A stretch of DNA of 40,786 nucleotides from the NCBI GenBank assembly GCA_964558655.1, contig CAZLEX010000013.1, positions 1 through 40,786 on the forward strand, read 5' to 3'. Source of the stretch: RGIG6353 sp964558655 (GTDB lineage: Bacteria; Bacillota; Clostridia; Oscillospirales; SIG627). The notes beneath the pieces are model-generated. The model did no database searches. It was not told where the DNA came from and saw only the letters and a list, made by a program, of their open reading frames with translations. A program made the translations under genes and the position numbers. This document shows, piece after piece, positions 1 through 8,403 of the stretch (within the stretch, counting starts at the first letter, position 1; the number at the start of each line of letters is the position of its first letter).

Positions 1-216
<216 letters not shown>

Positions 217-289
217 GTAGTCTGTGAACAAGAATTTACAATTTACAATTTATTAACAATTTGCGAGCACAAACGAATTGACGGCTGTT

Positions 290-1096
290 TTAACTGCGTA
301 ATCCTTCGGTTAATGCCGAAACATCAAAATATTTCGCACCGTTATCGTAATAAATATGAGTAGCGTCCTTAATGCATATTGCTACATCTGCATCGGATTT
401 GGTAGCACTTCTGTTCGGAAGCGTCGAAACGGAAATTGAAAATTCTTTGCCGGAGAGAGCCAAAGTGAAATAAGAATCATGTGCCGCAGTTAAATTCGGA
501 CGGATTGAAAAAGCTGTTTCCGGAGTTACGCTCACATTGTGATTTTTATCGTATTCTCCTTTACCGAAAGCTTTATAAATGTCGAAAGTATCGTTTAACG
601 GTAGAGAAATTTCCAGTGACAAAACGGTTTTTTTAACATTTATCCCTTTTACTATATTCGCATATTTTTCCGGAAGAGTTTGTTCCGTTTCAAATATATC
701 GCAAATTTCCAAACCGCGTGCGAGAGAATCGTATATCTTTGTGATTTTTCCCTGAAGCTGACCGTTTGAAGAAGCCCAGCGTTCAATGTCACGGTAAGAC
801 ACGCCGTTTTTTTCTTCGATGAGAGAAGAAAAAAGTATTTCGCGGGGATTATCAAATAGCTCAAAATACTTGATGGTTCCGTAAAAACAGCGACATTCAA
901 AAGCCGTTACCGCACATTTTTTCGCAAGAATTGCCTCTTCTCTTCTTTTTTTCATTTCTTCGGGAGTAAGAGAAACTAAGGCATAACTTGCCGCATCTAT
1001 GCCGGCTTCAATGCCGAGAACCACTTGGCACAACTGTTCTTCGGAAAGTTCCGGATAGAGTTCCGACATTCTTTCCTTTTCCTGATTTATATCCAT
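290..1096 (-). CDS. hypothetical protein, 268 aa
   Basis: I do not recognise this protein. It is soluble, with no signal peptide or membrane segment. Residues 1-65 are charged and probably helical (PEEMKKRREEAILAKKC), and the C-terminal half alternates in a beta-rich pattern. AAGGAG lies 6 nt before the ATG, so the start is well supported. It is a single-gene unit with its own consensus promoter (1137-1165). I see no clear terminator between its end and the rpsB promoter, so read-through into rpsB is possible. Base and codon use match the surrounding housekeeping genes, so there is no sign of recent transfer. The gene is certain from the reading frame and signals; no function is assigned. Confidence 0.8.
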   Translation of the reverse strand: MDINQEKERMSELYPELSEEQLCQVVLGIEAGIDAASYALVSLTPEEMKKRREEAILAKKCAVTAFECRCFYGTIKYFELFDNPREILFSSLIEEKNGVSYRDIERWASSNGQLQGKITKIYDSLARGLEICDIFETEQTLPEKYANIVKGINVKKTVLSLEISLPLNDTFDIYKAFGKGEYDKNHNVSVTPETAFSIRPNLTAAHDSYFTLALSGKEFSISVSTLPNRSATKSDADVAICIKDATHIYYDNGAKYFDVSALTEGLRS

Positions 1097-1136
1097 ATTT
1101 ATCTCCTTTAAGCTTTTTTATTAATGTCCATACAAA

Positions 1137-1165
1137 ATTATATCAAATATTGAAAAATAATGCAA
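1137..1165 (-). promoter_or_regulatory. sigma-A promoter of the 268-aa hypothetical gene
   Basis: Minus-strand TTGCAT (1160-1165), a 17-bp spacer and a perfect TATAAT (1137-1142), about 40 bp upstream of the ATG at 1096. Confidence 0.75.
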
Positions 1166-1202
1166 TACAAAATAAAAAAACAGCTTGTATTTTTGCATAA
1201 AA

Positions 1203-1237
1203 TATGCACCTTAAAGCGACATACCTTAAGGTGCATA
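1203..1237 (-). terminator. terminator-like hairpin after the lipoprotein gene
   Basis: A perfect 12-bp stem (TATGCACCTTAA at 1203-1214, its complement at 1226-1237) closes an 11-nt loop about 40 nt beyond the lipoprotein stop. The minus-strand U-tract after it is broken (UUUU then mixed), so it may be a modest terminator. Confidence 0.6.
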
Positions 1238-1276
1238 CTTTGCATATTTATTAAACGAGAATTTTAAAATCCGTTT

Positions 1277-2347
1277 TCACACTGACATTACTTCAAAATT
1301 GAGTTCGTTCAGCGACTTATATTCAATATCTGTCAATGTCATGATATTGCTGTTTTCATTCTTTGACATAGAGAAACATACTTGTGCACAGGGAATAATG
1401 TGTGCCGTATCGGCAAACAGTGTGTATGTGAAAACCGTAACATCATCATTCGTTTCAACATTTGTAAGTTCCTTCATCAAAGAAGAATAGCCATGTGCAC
1501 AGGAACCTGTATAAACACCGTTTTCGTCACATTGAGCATAACTTGCCGAAGAAAGTTTTTCGGCAAAATCGGAAAGAACCGTTTCTTCGGTATAGCCGTA
1601 CCTCAAGCGAATATAATCCTTGAATTCGTCAAGAGTAAGTGCGAAAGTGTAATTTTCACCGGTTGACATAAGGTCATGTACAGCAGCATGAAAAGCAGTG
1701 TCGGTCGGAATACCGTTTTTTAATGACTCTTCGGAAAACAGAGATGTTTCGTGGAAAAGATTTTCAATAAATGTGTAAGCGGAATACTGTTCGGGAGAAT
1801 TATCGGCAGAAGGAATTTTTAAGCCTTCAAAAATTTCATATCTCGTTTTTTCTCCGAAATATTCAACAAAAAGCTGACTTGCGTCCGTTACACAAACGGA
1901 ATAATAATAAGTTCCTTTAGACAAAAATTCACTCGCACTTTCATTTACCGTAAGTTTGACATCGGCGATATATACAACATGGGAAACATCCCCGTAATCG
2001 ATAAGAGATTCTTTTGCCTCTCCGATTTCGGCGTCAATTTCGGCTTTTAAAAACTCTTTTACCGAATCTCCGCTCACATACATTCCCAGCGTCTCTTCGT
2101 CTTTAAGACAGAGAGCCGACAAAAACTCGCGTGCTCTCAAGCTGAGAGGAAGTGCTTCTATCTCACTCCATTCGCGTGCGGTTACGGAATATTCGAATTT
2201 TTCGTACTTTTCGGAATCATCTTTATCTTCTACCGGCGTATCTTGCAATCCGCTGTTGTCGGGATTCTGAGTTCCGTCATGATCCTTTTTTGAACAGGAA
2301 ACCAGAAACATTGTTGCGACAAGTAAGAAAATAAGAATTTTTTTCAT
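1277..2347 (-). CDS. putative secreted lipoprotein, 356 aa
   Basis: The protein starts MKKILIFLLVATMFLVSCSKK, a classic type II signal peptide with lipobox LVSC; Cys18 is the expected lipidation site. A low-complexity acidic linker follows (about residues 20-50, rich in D, E, N, S), then a soluble domain of about 300 residues that I do not recognise. It should be anchored on the outer face of the membrane. The start at 2347 has an AGGAGG site 7-8 nt upstream. An in-frame upstream start at 2437 is rejected because it falls in the -35 box of the gene's own consensus promoter. The gene is monocistronic. A substrate-binding, adhesion or envelope-assembly role cannot be told apart from sequence alone. 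Confidence 0.85.
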   Translation of the reverse strand: MKKILIFLLVATMFLVSCSKKDHDGTQNPDNSGLQDTPVEDKDDSEKYEKFEYSVTAREWSEIEALPLSLRAREFLSALCLKDEETLGMYVSGDSVKEFLKAEIDAEIGEAKESLIDYGDVSHVVYIADVKLTVNESASEFLSKGTYYYSVCVTDASQLFVEYFGEKTRYEIFEGLKIPSADNSPEQYSAYTFIENLFHETSLFSEESLKNGIPTDTAFHAAVHDLMSTGENYTFALTLDEFKDYIRLRYGYTEETVLSDFAEKLSSASYAQCDENGVYTGSCAHGYSSLMKELTNVETNDDVTVFTYTLFADTAHIIPCAQVCFSMSKNENSNIMTLTDIEYKSLNELNFEVMSV

Positions 2348-2408
2348 TTGATGTCCTCCTTTAAATTGTTTAATAACGATTGTTTTGCAATGGTGATTTT
2401 GCATTGTC

Positions 2409-2437
2409 ATTATACACAAAAATATATAATTTGTCAA
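2409..2437 (-). promoter_or_regulatory. consensus sigma-A promoter of the lipoprotein gene
   Basis: Minus-strand TTGACA (2432-2437), a 17-bp spacer and TATAAT (2409-2414). All twelve core bases match consensus. The leader is about 55 nt. Confidence 0.88.
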
Positions 2438-2563
2438 TATGTTTTACGAAAAATTACATTTACTTTTTTGGGAGAAAAAACGGACGATTTCAAACAACAT
2501 TTTCACCCAATGTACCTAAGAAGAAAAATTTCTTCGTTAGCCTATTACATATTTTTTATCAAT

Positions 2564-2604
2564 AAAAAAATATCACAAGCTTTTTTTGATAAGCTTGCGA
2601 TATT
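2564..2604 (-). terminator. intrinsic terminator of the rnpB-ireB unit
   Basis: A stem of about 13 bp with one mismatch (arms 2570-2582 and 2591-2603, core CAAGCTT) is followed on the minus strand by seven U residues (2564-2570). It lies about 30 nt past the stop of the 95-aa gene. Confidence 0.8.
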
Positions 2605-2632
2605 CCGTTTTTTACAATCACCGATTTAAAGG

Positions 2633-2920
2633 CTATTTCAAGGCATTCTCAAGCCATGAGGATCCGAAATCGAGTGCCTGATAAAGCCCGTTTTTCATTC
2701 CCTGCTTGAGAGTTCTTTCGGCAAGAGGAAGAGATTTATCCGTAGATTGTACCTGAATTAAAATCAAATCCGGAATTTCCTCTTCTCCGATTTTTTTATT
2801 TGAAAGAACTGTTAATATCAGCACTGCCGAATCCTTCGGGTCGCCGTAACAGATAATATTATCCCGTCTTACGATCGGTTTGCCCTTGTATGTTGAAAAG
2901 CCGTCAATAATTTTGTCCAT
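2633..2920 (-). CDS. small hypothetical protein downstream of ireB, 95 aa
   Basis: I do not recognise this 95-residue soluble protein. It begins MDKIIDGFSTYKGKP and has a beta-strand-like middle (SAVLILTVLSNKK, DLILIQVQST) and a helical C-terminus. There is no signal peptide or membrane segment. CGGAGGGA precedes the ATG, and the gene starts only 10 nt after the ireB stop, so it is translated from the same message. The shared terminator at 2564-2604 ends the unit. Its position suggests a role linked to ireB or expressed with it, but this is guilt by association only. Confidence 0.8.
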   Translation of the reverse strand: MDKIIDGFSTYKGKPIVRRDNIICYGDPKDSAVLILTVLSNKKIGEEEIPDLILIQVQSTDKSLPLAERTLKQGMKNGLYQALDFGSSWLENALK

Positions 2921-2930
2921 GTTCCCTCCG

Positions 2931-3188
2931 TTATCCCCTTATATTCAGGTAATTTTTTATCAGAGAAGTCATAATTTCATCGCGGTCAAGCTTTCTGATA
3001 AGTGATCTTGCGTTATTATGACTTGTAATATAAGTCGGGTCTTCGGAAAGAATATATCCGACAAGTTGATTTATAGGGTCATAACCTTTTTCTTTGAGAG
3101 CCGCATATACCGCCGTAAGAATTTCCCTTATTTCCATTTCTCTTAAAGAAGATATCGGAAATTGCTGTGTTTTTCCGTTTTCAGACAT
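2931..3188 (-). CDS. ireB: IreB family regulatory phosphoprotein (DUF965), 85 aa
   Basis: The 85-aa product has the hallmark IreB/UPF0297 pattern: LTAVYAALKEKGYDPINQLVGYILS, then DPTYITSHNNARSLIRKLDRDEI near the C-terminus. Length matches the family. In Enterococcus faecalis IreB is a substrate of the PASTA kinase IreK and dampens cephalosporin resistance; that role is known for the family, not shown here. The start at 3188 has AAGGAGG 6-7 nt upstream. A longer reading frame to 3275 runs into the RNase P RNA and is rejected. The gene begins 28 nt after the 3' end of rnpB with no terminator or promoter between, so it is probably expressed as rnpB read-through. In many Bacillota ireB is followed by ruvX; here a 95-aa unknown takes that place. 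Confidence 0.92.
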   Translation of the reverse strand: MSENGKTQQFPISSLREMEIREILTAVYAALKEKGYDPINQLVGYILSEDPTYITSHNNARSLIRKLDRDEIMTSLIKNYLNIRG

Positions 3189-3216
3189 ATTTTCCTCCTT
3201 GACCTTTTTTATAAAG

Positions 3217-3584
3217 CTGCGACTGAATCTGTAAGCCGGGTTTTGTCCTGAGAGTAAACTCTCATGTACGGTCATCTATCTTGGATGCGTGTCGCCACGC
3301 ACCTCATGCCACCTTCGAGAGATTATCGGGCAAATATGGGATAGTTCCCCTCTCTTGCGGTGTTGCTCCGAATAGGGTTTACATGGCCACTGCGTTTCCG
3401 CAATGCCGGTGAGCTCTTACCTCGCCTTTCCATCCTTACCGAAAACGGCGGTTTATTTCTGTTGCACTTTCCCTAAGGTCACCCTCGGCAGGCGTTACCT
3501 GTTATTCTTGCCCTGCGGAGCCCGGACTTTCCTCATAAGATTATCTTTCGACATCTCTTACGCGACCGTCCGATAGAGTCGCTT
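3217..3584 (-). ncRNA. rnpB: RNase P RNA, bacterial class A
   Basis: On the minus strand the universal P4 halves are present: GAGGAAAGTCCGGGCTCC (3517-3534) and ACAGAAATAAACCGCC (3447-3462). GGTAAGAGCTCACC, CCCTATTCGGAGC and the 3' GGCTTACAGATT are also visible. The ends pair as P1: GCGACT at 3577-3582 with AGTCGC at 3219-3224. Length is about 368 nt. The RNA is the catalytic subunit that trims tRNA 5' leaders. It is transcribed from a perfect promoter (3613-3641) about 30 nt upstream, so the primary 5' end needs processing. A possible protein partner, RnpM (YlxR), is encoded at 21,055-21,327. Exact ends are estimated from P1. Confidence 0.96.
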
Positions 3585-3612
3585 CTTTTTAATAACATCA
3601 TATACATTATTT

Positions 3613-3641
3613 ATTATAAAACATATTTTTTATTTTGTCAA
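3613..3641 (-). promoter_or_regulatory. consensus sigma-A promoter of rnpB
   Basis: Minus-strand TTGACA (3636-3641), a 17-bp spacer and TATAAT (3613-3618), all matching consensus. The -35 box lies inside one arm of a perfect 16-bp inverted repeat. Confidence 0.9.
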
Positions 3642-3688
3642 ATATATTGCACAATTTTTTATTCGATAGTATAATATATTTGACAAAA
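3633..3688. repeat. perfect 16-bp inverted repeat between divergent genes
   Basis: TTTTGTCAAATATATT at 3633-3648 is exactly complementary to 3673-3688, with a 24-nt spacer. Each arm carries an outward-facing TTGACA: the left arm drives rnpB, and the right (3680-3685) points towards the ABC operon. It could be an operator or a duplicated promoter element. Confidence 0.85.
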
Positions 3689-3722
3689 TGTTGCGTTTGT
3701 ACAAAATTTATTTATATTTTCA

Positions 3723-3731
3723 TGTTAAAAT
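3723..3731 (+). promoter_or_regulatory. possible extended -10 promoter of the ABC operon
   Basis: TGTTAAAAT (TG-n-TAAAAT) lies about 45 bp before the first ATG of the operon. The matching -35 region is poor (AAAATT). The TTGACA at 3680-3685 is too far away for this -10, and the hexamer 17 bp after it (AAAATT) is weak. The promoter is therefore tentative. Confidence 0.35.
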
Positions 3732-3774
3732 GCTCTTTGGTATTCAAAAAAGTAAAATTTGAAAGGAATAAGAA

Positions 3775-4716
3775 ATGATTGTTTTAAATTCTGTCACGAA
3801 AACTTTCGGCGATAAAGTTGCGGTGAATAATCTGTCATTCACGGTTGAGGACGGAGAAATCATGGGATTTCTCGGGCCTAACGGTGCGGGAAAAAGCACA
3901 ACCATGAATATACTTACAGGATATCTTTCGGCAACTTCCGGAAATGTAAAAATTAACGGAGTCGATATTTTCGAAGATCCGGCACAGGCAAAGAAGAATA
4001 TAGGATTTCTTCCGGAACAGCCGCCCCTTTACATAGATATGACCGTTAAGGAATATCTTAAATTTGTTTGCGATATCAAAGAATACCGTCAAAACAAAGC
4101 CGAACACATAGACCGAATATGTAAGAAAACGGGAATTTACCATGTAAAGAACCGTCTTATACGAAATTTGTCAAAAGGTTACCGGCAACGCGTCGGCATT
4201 GCTCAGGCCCTTATAGGCAATCCCAAAGTTTTAGTTTTTGACGAACCCACGGTAGGACTTGATCCTGTACAAATTATCGAAATAAGAGAGCTCATCCGTG
4301 CACTCGGAAGGAATCATACAGTAATTCTTTCAACTCACATACTTTCGGAAGTTCAGGCGGTATGTGACAGAATCGTAATAATAGATAAAGGAAAGATAGT
4401 TGCCGACGAAAAAACGGATGAACTGATTGATAAAACAGCAGGGGTAAAGCGATACAGAGTAACACTTCTTTGCGATGAAGCTCGAGGGAAAAAGCTTGTA
4501 TCTTCCGCAGACGGCGTAAAATCGGTAAAAATCGCCGAGTGCCACGAACCCGGAGCGTGTACAATAGAATTTGAGTCGGATTTTTCGCATGACGCAAGGC
4601 GTACTCTCTTTTCGGTTTTGAGTGAAGCGAATGTATGTATTTTGGAACTTGTACCCGTAAGTCTGACGCTCGAAGATATATTTCTTAAAATTACACAAAG
4701 GGGGACAAGCAAATGA
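3775..4716 (+). CDS. ABC transporter ATP-binding protein, GldA-like, 313 aa
   Basis: This is the nucleotide-binding subunit of an ABC-2 type exporter. Visible motifs are Walker A GPNGAGKST (34-42), Q-loop Q82, signature LSKGY (132-136, a variant of LSGGQ), Walker B VLVFDEP (152-158) with Glu157, and switch His188 in STH. Residues 220-313 form the C-terminal regulatory extension common in this subfamily. GAAAGGA precedes the ATG. Its stop overlaps the start of the permease gene by 4 nt. The following GldG-like and DUF4340 proteins place it in the widespread Clostridia/Bacteroidota cluster related to the gliding ABC system. Gliding itself is unlikely in this host; the substrate is unknown and envelope export is inferred. 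Confidence 0.92.
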   Translation: MIVLNSVTKTFGDKVAVNNLSFTVEDGEIMGFLGPNGAGKSTTMNILTGYLSATSGNVKINGVDIFEDPAQAKKNIGFLPEQPPLYIDMTVKEYLKFVCDIKEYRQNKAEHIDRICKKTGIYHVKNRLIRNLSKGYRQRVGIAQALIGNPKVLVFDEPTVGLDPVQIIEIRELIRALGRNHTVILSTHILSEVQAVCDRIVIIDKGKIVADEKTDELIDKTAGVKRYRVTLLCDEARGKKLVSSADGVKSVKIAECHEPGACTIEFESDFSHDARRTLFSVLSEANVCILELVPVSLTLEDIFLKITQRGTSK

Positions 4717-5417
4717 AAGCGATTTTCAAAAGAGAACTTACGGCTTATTTTACTTCTGCCATAGGTTACATTTTTGTTGCGGTCTTTCTCGCACTTTCCG
4801 GCTGTATGGTATGGATAAGTACATTTTATTTTGGGACCACATCGGTTGCCAATTATTTCTTCATAATGATATTTTTCTTCATAATACTTATACCTCTGCT
4901 TACCATGAAACTTTTGTCGGAAGAAAGAAGAAGTCGTACGGAACAGCTTCTGCTTACATCTCCCGTTTCCCTTTTCGGAATTGTAACCGGAAAGTTTTTT
5001 GCGGCATACACGCTTTTTGAGGTTACTTTTGCACTCTCTTTGATAAATCTTCTTCCAATTACCACATACGGAAAAATCAACGCAGCCGAAGTTATTTCCA
5101 ATTTTATCGGCGTCTCCTGTATCGCAGCCGCGCTTATCGCCATCGGGCTTTTTGTTTCAGGGCTTACCGAGAGCCAATTTATTGCCGCAATCGTTTCCAT
5201 AGCCTCCATAACGGCAACATTGATTTTGTATCTGTTCTCACAGTTTATCACAAACGATTTTATACGAACCGTTGTAAAATGGATATCGGTACTCGACAGA
5301 TATGTCAATTTCCGTTTCGGTCTTTTTGATTTTTCTTCCATACTGTACTATGTTTCACTCTGTGTTGTTTTTATGTTTCTGAGTGTCAGGGTGCTCGAAA
5401 AACGGCGTTGGTCGTAA
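4713..5417 (+). CDS. ABC-2 type permease, GldF-like, 234 aa
   Basis: This is the membrane subunit of the exporter. About six hydrophobic segments are seen (near 15-35, 48-65, 95-115, 130-150, 158-178 and 208-226). The cytoplasmic stretch KLLSEERRSRTEQLLLTSPV (about 66-85) after the second segment is the typical coupling region of ABC-2 permeases of the GldF/NosY type. The length is usual for this single-domain group. It starts at an ATGA overlap with the ATPase gene, which indicates translational coupling, and is followed after 15 nt by the GldG-like gene. Substrate is unknown. Confidence 0.9.
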   Translation: MKAIFKRELTAYFTSAIGYIFVAVFLALSGCMVWISTFYFGTTSVANYFFIMIFFFIILIPLLTMKLLSEERRSRTEQLLLTSPVSLFGIVTGKFFAAYTLFEVTFALSLINLLPITTYGKINAAEVISNFIGVSCIAAALIAIGLFVSGLTESQFIAAIVSIASITATLILYLFSQFITNDFIRTVVKWISVLDRYVNFRFGLFDFSSILYYVSLCVVFMFLSVRVLEKRRWS

Positions 5418-5432
5418 GGGGGTGTGGGTATA

Positions 5433-6878
5433 ATGATTAAATTAAATAAAAAAGTTATCAAATACAGTGCCGCTTCTGTTGTATGGACAGTCGTTTTCGT
5501 ACTTCTTGTTTTAGCAATTAACCTTATTGCCGGCACTCTCACCGAAAAATTCAATCTTTATGTAGATCTTACCAGTGAAGAATTATTTACAATTTCCGAA
5601 AAAACCGACGCACTTCTTGCAAACAATGATAAATCCGTTGAAATCATATTCTTTAAACCCCTTGATAAACTTGATTCCAACAAATACATAAAAAGTGTAA
5701 AAACAATGGCACTTGAATATTCGGAAAAATACGATAACATAACCGTTAAATATGTAGATCTGCTCGGGGACCCTTCACTTACGAGAAACTTTAAATCCGA
5801 ATATTCGCTCAACGAGTATTCCGTGATTGTTTCCTGCACGGAAACGGGGAAATTTGCCGGATTTGATGTAACCGACTGTTTCATTACGGATTCCGACTCC
5901 GAAGAAATTCTTGCTTTCGATGCCGAATACAGATTTACATCGGCAATCTTAAAAGCCACCCGTGAAAGCGAAAGTATTGTTACTTTTATAACAAATCACG
6001 GAGAAGATGTACCTCAAAAATTCAAAGAACTTTTTGAAGAAGCAGGATTTAAGGTAACGACCATAGACCTTTTGCGTGAAGAAATCGATCCTCTTTGCGA
6101 AATACTCATCAGCGTAGATCCCATCAAAGATTTTGATGTCAGCGGAGGTTCCGGCAGAGGCGAGATAACAAAACTCACAGAGTATCTGCAAAGCGGAAAA
6201 GACGCAATGATATTTATGAATCCCGATACACCGGAGCTTAAAAACCTTGACGAATTTCTACTTACATGGGGACTTATCGTAAAACACGGTTATGTTGTTC
6301 ACGACGATGTCAATTATTACGGTCAGACTTATGCCCTTTATGCCGGATATGATACTGCCGAATCCAAAATATCGGTTCTTACCAATTCCATAAGCGATGA
6401 AAGCACTCCCGTTCTTGTTACACACGCATCTCCCATAGAAATCGGCAATATTGCAGGCACCGAAAAAACGGCAAGCCCTTTGATTATATCTTCTTCAAGT
6501 GCCTATGTTCCCGGAGAATCAAGTTCCAAGAGCGATATTCAAACGCTTGTTGCCGCTTCCTGCCGAAGAGAGTATGACAGTGAAAACGGAGAAACCCTCA
6601 ATTATCTTTTGGTAAGCGGTTCCACCGAAATAATTTCCGATTATTCTCTTGAAACTCAGGCACAAGTATTTGCAAATTCAAAACTTTTCCGCAATATAGT
6701 TTCCAAACTCACAAATGAAAAAATGGCAGTTGATGTTGATTATAAAAAATACAACGACACATCACTTGTAACAAATGCTCAACAGCGTCGCAATGCCGCA
6801 ATTTCCATGATAACTGTTCTCCCGATGATTGTTTTGGCGGTAGCATTTGTTGTATATCTCAGAAGGAGACACTTATAA
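5433..6878 (+). CDS. GldG family protein of the ABC exporter, 481 aa
   Basis: The protein has one membrane segment near the N-terminus (about residues 12-33), a large extracytoplasmic domain beginning NLYVDLTSEELFTISEKT, and a C-terminal membrane helix followed by RRRHL. This layout and the FTISEKT motif are typical of GldG/ABC_transp_aux proteins, auxiliary subunits that work with GldA/GldF-like transporters. The ATG at 5433 is chosen because GGGGG lies about 10 nt upstream; a GTG at 5424 would be too close to it. The stop overlaps the next start (TAATG). The role in substrate handling outside the membrane is inferred from the family. Confidence 0.86.
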   Translation: MIKLNKKVIKYSAASVVWTVVFVLLVLAINLIAGTLTEKFNLYVDLTSEELFTISEKTDALLANNDKSVEIIFFKPLDKLDSNKYIKSVKTMALEYSEKYDNITVKYVDLLGDPSLTRNFKSEYSLNEYSVIVSCTETGKFAGFDVTDCFITDSDSEEILAFDAEYRFTSAILKATRESESIVTFITNHGEDVPQKFKELFEEAGFKVTTIDLLREEIDPLCEILISVDPIKDFDVSGGSGRGEITKLTEYLQSGKDAMIFMNPDTPELKNLDEFLLTWGLIVKHGYVVHDDVNYYGQTYALYAGYDTAESKISVLTNSISDESTPVLVTHASPIEIGNIAGTEKTASPLIISSSSAYVPGESSSKSDIQTLVAASCRREYDSENGETLNYLLVSGSTEIISDYSLETQAQVFANSKLFRNIVSKLTNEKMAVDVDYKKYNDTSLVTNAQQRRNAAISMITVLPMIVLAVAFVVYLRRRHL

Positions 6879-8395
6879 TGTCAAAATTAAAAAAACAGCT
6901 TATTGCTTCCGGAGGCGTTCTGATTTGTGCGATTGTTCTTTTCCTTGTATATTTCGGCATAACCGAATGGAATAAATACAAAGAATACGAAGAAACTTTC
7001 GACGCAGCCGAAGGAGAAGAAAAACTTTCGTTTTTCAAATTTGTTTTCAAAGGTGATTCGACAGAAAAACAAACTTCGGATACCGCCGAACAAAGAGACG
7101 ATTTCGGTGTGCTTATGAAAAACGGAAGACACTTTATTGTAGATCCCATAGAGGTAAGTGATATAAAATCAATTCACATACACAATACTCTCGACGACTA
7201 CACCTTAATTCATGACGGTGACAGCTGGGTATTTAAAGGTGCGGAAAATTACACCGCCAACGAAGAACTTCTCCCGACGCTCCGCACGAATACCAGGTAT
7301 CTTTTGAGTATTGATTATGTCGAGAGTGCCGATCTTACGGATAAAAGCATTTACGGAATCGATATACAAAATCCTACCGTGTGGTTTGAGCTCGAACATA
7401 CAAACGGTGTTTTGCGTATACTTATCGGCGACAAAACTCCCGATAACTCAGGTTATTATGCAATGCTTGAAGGAAGGGAAGCACTTTATGTGCTTGATAC
7501 GGGAATTGAAGAAAGCGTTTTGCTGACTCTTAACGATTATATAAATCCGGAAATTATCGATACCGTTTCTACAGAAAACATCTCTTCTCTTGAGCGTCTT
7601 TCAATATACAACGGAGAAGATCTGTTTTTAAGAATAGAAGAGTCACACGACGCTTTAACAATGGGCAATAATTCACTTCACCGGCTTACATTTCCACTTT
7701 CCGGACACGCTACGAGTCTTACAAACTTTTCCGCTTTTCTTGAAACTATGGCTGAAATTTCCGGTGAAAAGACTTTACTGTTCGGAGACAATTTAACAAC
7801 AGATGCCCTGCGTGAGCTTGGATTTATTGACGAAACAGGCGAATTTATATGTCAAAAATCTCTTATTGCCGAATATCCCGATCAATATATTTCTTTACGA
7901 TTTGTTGAAAACGGTGACAATTATATCATATATTCGGAACAAAAAAATATTGTCGTAATTGCGTCAAAATCTTCATTTTCTTTTCTTGAATGGGAACTTA
8001 TTTCGTGGGTGTCAAGCGAAATATACCTTATGGATATATTTGAAGTTGACACTATCGAAATAATCACGCCTTCGAAGAGAGGACTGTTTGAACTTTCCGG
8101 AGAAAGCGATATTGAAGTTGTTTGTAATTCTCAAAGCGTTTCGTCAGAAGATTTTAAATCGACCTATCAGGCGCTTATGTACATTTATGTCGTTAATTGG
8201 GGAGAAAATCCGGGTGAAACCGAAGAAATCCTGAATATTAAAATTTCTTTAAAGAGCGGAGAAGTTCTCGATTACAGCTTTAAGTCGGTTTCCGCCGTCA
8301 ACTGTTTTTACTCTTTAAATTCAGACGGTCGGTTCTATGTGGAAAAAGAAAAGGTTTTGGAATTGAGAGGCCTCTTTGAAGCCCTTATACCTTGA
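6878..8395 (+). CDS. DUF4340 domain protein of the ABC exporter operon, 505 aa
   Basis: A single N-terminal membrane helix (about 8-28) is followed by a long extracytoplasmic region. The stretch around residues 105-200 (HNTLDDYTLIHDGDSWVF, then tests of tyrosine and aspartate-rich strands) resembles the repeated beta modules of DUF4340. The family is found almost always next to GldG-type proteins. It starts at a TAATG overlap with the gldG-like gene and ends 8 nt before nrdG. Residues 30-70 form a charged, low-complexity linker (KEYEETFDAAEGEEK). It probably assembles with the exporter at the outer face of the membrane; no biochemical role is established. Confidence 0.8.
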   Translation: MSKLKKQLIASGGVLICAIVLFLVYFGITEWNKYKEYEETFDAAEGEEKLSFFKFVFKGDSTEKQTSDTAEQRDDFGVLMKNGRHFIVDPIEVSDIKSIHIHNTLDDYTLIHDGDSWVFKGAENYTANEELLPTLRTNTRYLLSIDYVESADLTDKSIYGIDIQNPTVWFELEHTNGVLRILIGDKTPDNSGYYAMLEGREALYVLDTGIEESVLLTLNDYINPEIIDTVSTENISSLERLSIYNGEDLFLRIEESHDALTMGNNSLHRLTFPLSGHATSLTNFSAFLETMAEISGEKTLLFGDNLTTDALRELGFIDETGEFICQKSLIAEYPDQYISLRFVENGDNYIIYSEQKNIVVIASKSSFSFLEWELISWVSSEIYLMDIFEVDTIEIITPSKRGLFELSGESDIEVVCNSQSVSSEDFKSTYQALMYIYVVNWGENPGETEEILNIKISLKSGEVLDYSFKSVSAVNCFYSLNSDGRFYVEKEKVLELRGLFEALIP

Positions 8396-8403
8396 GGTGT
8401 GAC

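Noticed and set aside
2348..2437. 30-residue N-terminal extension of the lipoprotein.
   Set aside because: It covers the promoter and SD, and would bury the signal peptide.
3189..3275. N-terminal extension of IreB.
   Set aside because: It is translated from the 3' part of the RNase P RNA; the family starts at the chosen Met with a strong SD.
3775..8395. Gliding motility machinery.
   Set aside because: The GldA/F/G-like and DUF4340 set is widespread in non-gliding Clostridia, and no other gliding genes are present.
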